A stretch of DNA of 49,222 nucleotides from Xanthomonas axonopodis (GTDB lineage Bacteria > Pseudomonadota > Gammaproteobacteria > Xanthomonadales > Xanthomonadaceae). This document shows, in pieces, positions 44,697 to 49,222 of the stretch (positions are counted from its first letter, which is position 1; the number at the start of each line of letters is the position of its first letter). The translations under genes and the position numbers were made by a program. The stretch lies in assembly GCF_001304695.1 (NCBI RefSeq), contig NZ_JFAQ01000051.1:1-49222 (forward strand). The letters are read 5' to 3'. Under the pieces are notes generated by a model that ran no database searches, was not told the origin of the DNA, and was given only the letters and a program-made list of their open reading frames with translations.

Positions 44697-45890
44697 ATGA
44701 GCCAGACGACTTCAACTTCTTCTCAACCCGCACCGGCCGCGCCCAGCAAGCGCCGTGCTGCGCTGCGCATCGTGGCCATTGTGGTGATCCTGGTGATCAT
44801 CGGCCTGGTGGTGTGGTACTTGCTGGTCGGCCGTTGGCACGAAGACACCGACAATGCGTATGTGCAGGGCAACCAGGTGCAGATCACCCCGATGGTGGGC
44901 GGTACCGTGGTCAGCATCGGCGCCGAAGACGGCATGCGCGTGGAGCGCGGCCAGTTGCTGGTGCAGCTGGATCCGGCCGACACCGAGGTCGCCTTTCAGC
45001 AGGCCGAAGCCAACCTGGCCAAGACCGTGCGCCAGGTGCGCGGTCTGTATCGCACCGTGGAAGGTGCGCAAGCCGAATTGTCGGCACGCGAAGTCACGCT
45101 GCGCAGTGCACGCTCGGACTTTGCGCGGCGTAAGGATCTGGCTGCCACCGGCGCAATCTCCAACGAAGAACTGGCGCATGCCCGCGACGAACTGGCTGCC
45201 GCCGAAGCAGCCGTGAGCGGCTCGCGCGAGAGCCTGGAGCGTAACCGTGCGTTGGTTGACGACAGCGCGGTGGCCAAGCAGCCTGACGTGCAGGCCGCCG
45301 TCGCACAGCTGCGTCAGGCGTATTTGAATCATGCGCGCACCGGCGTGGTGGCGCCGGTGTCCGGCTATGTTGCACGGCGCTCGGCGCAGGTTGGTCAGCG
45401 CGTGCAGCCGGGCAGCGTGTTGATGGCAGTGGTGCCGTTGGAGCAGGTGTGGGTGGAAGCCAATTTCAAAGAAACCCAGCTCAAGCACATGCGCCTGGGC
45501 CAGGAAGTGGAACTGCATTCTGATCTGTACGGCGGTGGCGTGGATTACACCGGTCGCATCGAGAGCCTGGGCCTGGGCACCGGCAGCGCGTTTTCGCTGT
45601 TGCCGGCGCAAAACGCCAGCGGTAACTGGATCAAGATCGTGCAGCGCGTGCCGGTGCGCATTGCGGTGGATTCCAAGCAGCTGGCCAGCAATCCGCTGCG
45701 GATTGGTCTGTCGATGAAGGTCGATGTGAACCTGCACGATCAGCAAGGCAGCGTGCTGCCGACCAAGGTCGCCAACGGCGCGGTGTTTTCCACCGACGTG
45801 TATGCGCAGCAGCTCAAGGCTGCCGACGCCGACATCCAACGCATCATCCAGGACAACCTGCCATCGCAGGCTGCCAGCAAGGCGGGCTAA
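44697..45890 (+). CDS. emrA: membrane fusion protein EmrA
   Basis: HlyD-family periplasmic adaptor of 397 residues from ATG 44697. The cytosolic tail is rich in Ser, Pro and Ala, then one membrane helix (LRIVAIVVILVIIGLVVWYLL). The biotinyl-lipoyl halves (TDNAYVQGNQVQITPMVGG and VVAPVSGYVARRSAQVGQRV) flank a long coiled coil. It ends six bases before emrB. Confidence 0.95.
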   Translation: MSQTTSTSSQPAPAAPSKRRAALRIVAIVVILVIIGLVVWYLLVGRWHEDTDNAYVQGNQVQITPMVGGTVVSIGAEDGMRVERGQLLVQLDPADTEVAFQQAEANLAKTVRQVRGLYRTVEGAQAELSAREVTLRSARSDFARRKDLAATGAISNEELAHARDELAAAEAAVSGSRESLERNRALVDDSAVAKQPDVQAAVAQLRQAYLNHARTGVVAPVSGYVARRSAQVGQRVQPGSVLMAVVPLEQVWVEANFKETQLKHMRLGQEVELHSDLYGGGVDYTGRIESLGLGTGSAFSLLPAQNASGNWIKIVQRVPVRIAVDSKQLASNPLRIGLSMKVDVNLHDQQGSVLPTKVANGAVFSTDVYAQQLKAADADIQRIIQDNLPSQAASKAG

Positions 45891-45896
45891 GCCACC

Positions 45897-47477
45897 ATGT
45901 CTTCGCAAGCTCCCACCGCACCGGGCGGCCCGGCGGCACCGGCGCCCGCCGCCGGTTTTCGCCCGGCCAGCGTGGCGTTGTGCACCGTGGGCCTGGCCAT
46001 GGCCTCGTTCATGCAGGTGCTGGACACCACCATCGCCAACGTTTCGCTGCCGACCATCGCCGGTAATCTCGGCGCCAGTTCGCAGCAGGCCACCTGGGTG
46101 ATCACCTCGTTCGCCGTCAGCACTGCCATTGCGCTGCCGCTGACCGGTTGGTTGAGTCGCCGGTTGGGCGAAACCAAGCTGTTCGTGTGGTCCACGCTGG
46201 CGTTCACCATCGCCTCGCTGCTGTGCGGTCTGGCGCAGAGCATGGGGATGCTGGTGGTGGCGCGCGCGCTGCAAGGGTTTGTTGCCGGCCCGATGTATCC
46301 CATCACCCAGAGTCTGCTGGTGTCGATTTATCCGCGCGAAAAACGCGGGCAGGCGCTGGCGTTGCTGGCGATGATCACCGTGGTGGCCCCGATCGCCGGG
46401 CCGATTCTCGGCGGTTGGATCACCGACAACTACAGCTGGGAATGGATCTTCCTGATCAACGTGCCGCTGGGCGTGATTGCCAGCAGCATCGTGGGTTCGC
46501 AGTTGCGGCATCGCCCCGAGCAGCTCGAAAAGCCGCGCATGGATTACATCGGCTTGATTCTGCTGGTGGTTGGCGTGGGCGCCCTGCAGCTGGTGCTGGA
46601 TCTGGGCAATGACGAAGATTGGTTCTCTTCGGACAAGATCGTGGTGTTGGCCTGCATCGCAGCAGTGGCGTTGGTGGTGTTCGTGATCTGGGAACTGACC
46701 GACAAGGATCCCATCGTCGATCTCAAGCTGTTCCGGCATCGCAATTTCCGCGCCGGCACGCTGGCAATGGTGGTCGCATATGCCGCGTTCTTCAGCGTGA
46801 GCCTGCTGATCCCGCAATGGCTGCAGCGCGACATGGGCTACACCGCGATCTGGGCCGGCCTTGCCACCGCACCAATCGGCATCCTGCCGGTGCTGATGAC
46901 GCCGTTCGTGGGCAAATATGCGCTGCGCTTCGACCTGCGCATGCTGGCCACCATCGCCTTTATCTTCATGTCGTTCACCAGTTTCTTCCGCTCCAATTTC
47001 AACTTGCAGGTGGACTTCGGCCATGTGGCCACGATCCAGTTGGTGATGGGTGTAGGCGTGGCGTTGTTCTTCATGCCGGTGTTGCAGATCCTGTTGTCGG
47101 ATCTGGACGGCCGCGAGATCGCGGCGGGCTCGGGCCTGGCCACATTCCTGCGCACGCTGGGCGGTAGCTTCGCCGCATCGTTGACCACGTATCTGTGGGT
47201 GCGCCGTACCCAGGTGCACCACGCGCACATCACCGAGCACATTTCGGTGTACACGCCCGGTATGCAGGAGCAGGTCACCGCGATGGGGCAAGGCGACCCG
47301 CAACGTGGCGCCGCCTTCCTCAACAACACCATCAACCACCAGGCATCTCAGATGGGTTTCAACGACATCTTCTATCTGCTTGGATGGACCTTCCTGGCGA
47401 TCATCTTCTTCCTGTGGCTGGCAAAACCGCCGTTCGGTACCGGGGCCGGGAGTGCGGCGGCAGCAGGGGGGCACTGA
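45897..47477 (+). CDS. emrB: multidrug efflux transporter EmrB
   Basis: DHA2-family major facilitator proton antiporter of 526 residues with about 14 membrane segments. Visible motifs are LDTTIANVSLPTIAG in helix 1, motif A LSRRLGETKLF, and motif C VAPIAGPILGGWITDN. The long periplasmic loop near the C-terminus (HITEHISVYTPGMQEQVT) is typical of EmrB. With EmrA and the OMF it should export hydrophobic toxins. No clear terminator follows. Confidence 0.95.
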   Translation: MSSQAPTAPGGPAAPAPAAGFRPASVALCTVGLAMASFMQVLDTTIANVSLPTIAGNLGASSQQATWVITSFAVSTAIALPLTGWLSRRLGETKLFVWSTLAFTIASLLCGLAQSMGMLVVARALQGFVAGPMYPITQSLLVSIYPREKRGQALALLAMITVVAPIAGPILGGWITDNYSWEWIFLINVPLGVIASSIVGSQLRHRPEQLEKPRMDYIGLILLVVGVGALQLVLDLGNDEDWFSSDKIVVLACIAAVALVVFVIWELTDKDPIVDLKLFRHRNFRAGTLAMVVAYAAFFSVSLLIPQWLQRDMGYTAIWAGLATAPIGILPVLMTPFVGKYALRFDLRMLATIAFIFMSFTSFFRSNFNLQVDFGHVATIQLVMGVGVALFFMPVLQILLSDLDGREIAAGSGLATFLRTLGGSFAASLTTYLWVRRTQVHHAHITEHISVYTPGMQEQVTAMGQGDPQRGAAFLNNTINHQASQMGFNDIFYLLGWTFLAIIFFLWLAKPPFGTGAGSAAAAGGH

Positions 47478-47516
47478 GCACCCTATTGAGGGCGTGACAG
47501 CATCGTCGGTCAGGCG

Positions 47517-48312
47517 ATGGCTGTGGCGTACAGCGGAAAGGGGCTCTTTGGCGGCGTCGATGGGCTTGCCGATCACTGAACAGCCGGTCACGCCAGGGCA
47601 GCTCTTTGCCGCGTTTTCGGTGAGCAGGCTGCTCGTCAGTACGCTGTCTGTAGGCAATCGACGCCGCGACCACGCTCTGGAAGCGATGTGCGTCGGGAGG
47701 TGGCGGGCAAGGCAACGCTACAGCGGCTCTGGCAGCCGCAGGTATTGGCGAACGGGCAGCGCGGCTGGTGTGCCAGCGGCTGGGAGGTAGGGCAGCACAA
47801 CGCGCACCGGCATGTCGGTCACGACGGAAGGGCGCGGGTGAGAGTGCGCATCGTGTTTCATCAGGCCCTCGATGGCGACGGCTACAGCATCGTCTGTCTG
47901 ACCAATAGCTGTGCACGCAATGTGTGGAACAGGGGGCCGGTGGAGAGCGTCATGGGCAGCGTTTCTCCCGATACGTTTGCGCCGAAGCCATCTCGGAAAC
48001 ACTCATCGCCTTTGCGCTGCGCACGCCGGCTGATGGCGACATGCGGGTATCTGCCACTGCGCTGTGCGCCGAGACTGCCGTACCTGCCGACCAACTTGAG
48101 CAAGTCGTCAATACGGCCGGCTACACGCTGCTGTCCAACCCCGGCGTAGCCGCGGCGATTTGCGTTTTTACGCTCAGTACGCTGCTTTCGCTGCATCCAC
48201 AAATGCGCCGGATAGTCTTGCAGAAGCCGACGAGGCCGATGGAGATTTCGTTCGATCCAAGGCGGTGAGGCAGCGCATCGATGCCCTGCATGCCACGCAC
48301 GAAGTGGCGTGA
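47517..48312 (+). pseudogene. decayed beta-lactamase-like serine hydrolase
   Basis: Pieces of one protein lie in several frames. An N-terminal fragment (MAVAYSGKGLFGGVDGLADH) is followed in another frame by PITEQPVTPGQLFAAFSVSR, where the family nucleophile motif SxxK reads SVSR. A large middle part is missing. The C-terminal domain resumes near 47710 (SGWEVG, GHDGRARVRVRIVFH, YSIVCLTNSCARNVW), shifts frame near 47980 (AEAISETLIAFALRTPADGD, EQVVNTAGYTLLS), and shifts again near 48205 into DSLAEADEADGDFVRSKAV, a TPR-like tail ending at TGA 48310. At least three frame changes plus a deletion make function impossible. Confidence 0.75.
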
Positions 48313-48526
48313 GGCAACTCTCCGCCCAAGATTGGTTGGCAGTGTGAGGGCCGCTCTTATGTACGCGCGATGGGCAGCTAGTGCAGGTAAGGGGCCAAGC
48401 GATCTTGCAAGGCTTGGGGTAGCATGCGCCGCTGTCGCCGCGCAGTCCTGTTTTTTCCGAGAGGACCACAAGCGGTGTCTTGCGCGGGCATGCCGCCTGC
48501 GTTTTTCATCACACAAGGAAGCTTCG

Positions 48527-48988
48527 ATGATGTTTCGATCCTCATGGCGTCGCGTCTGTGCGACCGCACTGCTCATTCCCTTTCTTGCCTTCGCTGCCGT
48601 TGTGCAAGCGCAGGCCGCGACCGCACGTCCGGAGGTTGCCAAGCAAGCCAAAGCGTATAGCTCCAACGATGGCGTCAAGGTGTCGACCTTGCGCTACGGC
48701 CCGCGCGAAAAAAATCAGGCACTGGTGCAGGTAACCGGTGCCGACAGCGAGATCGACGACAAGATCCTGCTGGCAACAACGGCCGCCACGCAGAAGGACA
48801 CCCGCTATACGGTTCAGCGGAAAGGCCGTCCGTACGTGCTGCTGATCCTAGACGAAGGTGGCGGCGAGTTGTACGTGCCAGGTGCGCCGAAGCCGGCGCG
48901 CGTCGGCTATGACGCCGGTGTCTCGGAGCAGATCAATCCCGAGCATTATCTGACCGATTATCTTGAGCAGATGGCCGGCAGCAAATAA
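48527..48988 (+). CDS. conserved small secreted protein of unknown function
   Basis: 153 residues from ATG 48527 (or the adjacent ATG 48530), with AAGGAAG upstream. The signal peptide runs from FRSSWRRVCATALLIPFLAF to about VQAQA. The mature part (YGPREKNQALVQVTGADSEI, YTVQRKGRPYVLLILDEGGG, LTDYLEQMAGSK) is mixed alpha/beta with no cysteine. I do not recognise a domain. The TAA stop lies inside the terminal inverted repeat of the adjoining element. Confidence 0.75.
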   Translation: MMFRSSWRRVCATALLIPFLAFAAVVQAQAATARPEVAKQAKAYSSNDGVKVSTLRYGPREKNQALVQVTGADSEIDDKILLATTAATQKDTRYTVQRKGRPYVLLILDEGGGELYVPGAPKPARVGYDAGVSEQINPEHYLTDYLEQMAGSK

Positions 48989-49134
48989 GAGTGGCTAACA
49001 AAACGTAGCGAGCGGTCGTCAGGTGGGCGTGGACGGCGCACAGGAACCGGAGTGTACGAGGGGTACATTAGGATTCCGAGCACCGGCCGCGCCCGCCTGG
49101 CGGCTGCGCAGTAGTTTTGTTAGCCGCTCTTATT
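48984..49134. mobile_element. 151-bp MITE-like palindromic element
   Basis: Terminal inverted repeats of 21 bp, AATAAGAGTGGCTAACAAAAC and its right partner, match at 20 positions. The interior is also an imperfect palindrome (GGTGGGCGTGGACGG with CCGCGCCCGCC; GGAACCGGAGTGTAC with GGTACATTAGGATTCC). No gene is encoded, as for a MITE or an attC-like structured site (ends resemble TAAC...GTTA). No target duplication is visible. Confidence 0.65.
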
Positions 49135-49222
49135 CCATGCGGCCTCTTATCTGCCGCAGTGCGCGCTTATTTGCCTGGAAGTCCGTGCGTATCACCAACC
49201 TTGCCGTGTGCCTGACGCGGCG
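49135..49222. other. window end without a visible gene
   Basis: These 88 bases after the palindromic element show no supported feature. Confidence 0.4.

Noticed and set aside
44712-47657. A 981-codon open frame on the minus strand opposite emrA-emrB
   Set aside because: It mirrors the codon structure of two well-supported genes, is His/Gln/Arg-rich with no domain, and is a typical GC-rich shadow.

Overview
The window is a high-GC gammaproteobacterial chromosome segment that looks like Xanthomonas or a close Xanthomonadaceae relative. Pointers are the rpsB-tsf-pyrH-frr-uppS-cdsA-dxr-rseP-bamA-lpxD-fabZ-lpxA-lpxB order, an emrRCAB-type efflux operon led by a MarR gene, a Csu-type chaperone-usher cluster, and abundant short intergenic repeats of the GGGATTC and CCCCTCTCCC families. 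No tRNA, rRNA, CRISPR array or complete insertion sequence was seen.

Layout. (1) 96-15926, minus strand: the envelope and translation block, running from ribosomal protein S2 and EF-Ts through UMP kinase, ribosome recycling, undecaprenyl phosphate and CDP-diglyceride synthesis, DXP reductoisomerase, RseP and BamA to lipid A synthesis. An HDOD-GGDEF signalling gene sits between tsf and pyrH. The usual skp/ompH slot between bamA and lpxD holds a terminator and a small, apparently frameshifted secreted-protein gene instead. (2) 16291-22102, minus strand: a Csu-like pilus operon (pilin, chaperone, usher, two-domain tip subunit, a shrunken pilin-like protein, a second chaperone) behind a good sigma-54 type promoter. 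(3) 22418-31071, plus strand: map-glnD-dapD-arsC-like-GNAT-dapE, then asnB. DapD carries a Lys/Ala-rich, histone H1-like N-terminal tail of about 107 residues. (4) 31139-39153: a beta-helix protein, a TonB-dependent siderophore receptor with a Fur-box candidate, a penicillin acylase family protein, a bacterioferritin lacking the haem-ligand Met52, and a frameshifted thiopurine methyltransferase. (5) 39453-47477: parC, an AraC regulator, and the marR-OMF-emrA-emrB efflux operon. (6) 47517-49222: a heavily decayed beta-lactamase-like gene, a small secreted protein, and a 151-bp palindromic MITE-like element whose left terminal repeat supplies that protein's stop codon.

The most exciting find is the 290-bp leader of asnB (asparagine synthetase). 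It encodes a 29-residue peptide with seven asparagines, including two Asn-Asn pairs. An intrinsic terminator follows, and an exact 13-nt upstream copy of the terminator's 3' arm can form a continuous 13-bp antiterminator with its 5' arm. This is the complete architecture of ribosome-mediated transcription attenuation, apparently sensing asparaginyl-tRNA. I know of such leaders for Trp, His, Phe, Leu, Thr and Ilv operons in proteobacteria, but not for asparagine.

Together region 3 couples nitrogen sensing (GlnD) to lysine/diaminopimelate (DapD, DapE) and asparagine synthesis. Regions 1, 2 and 5 concern the envelope, surface adhesion and drug export.
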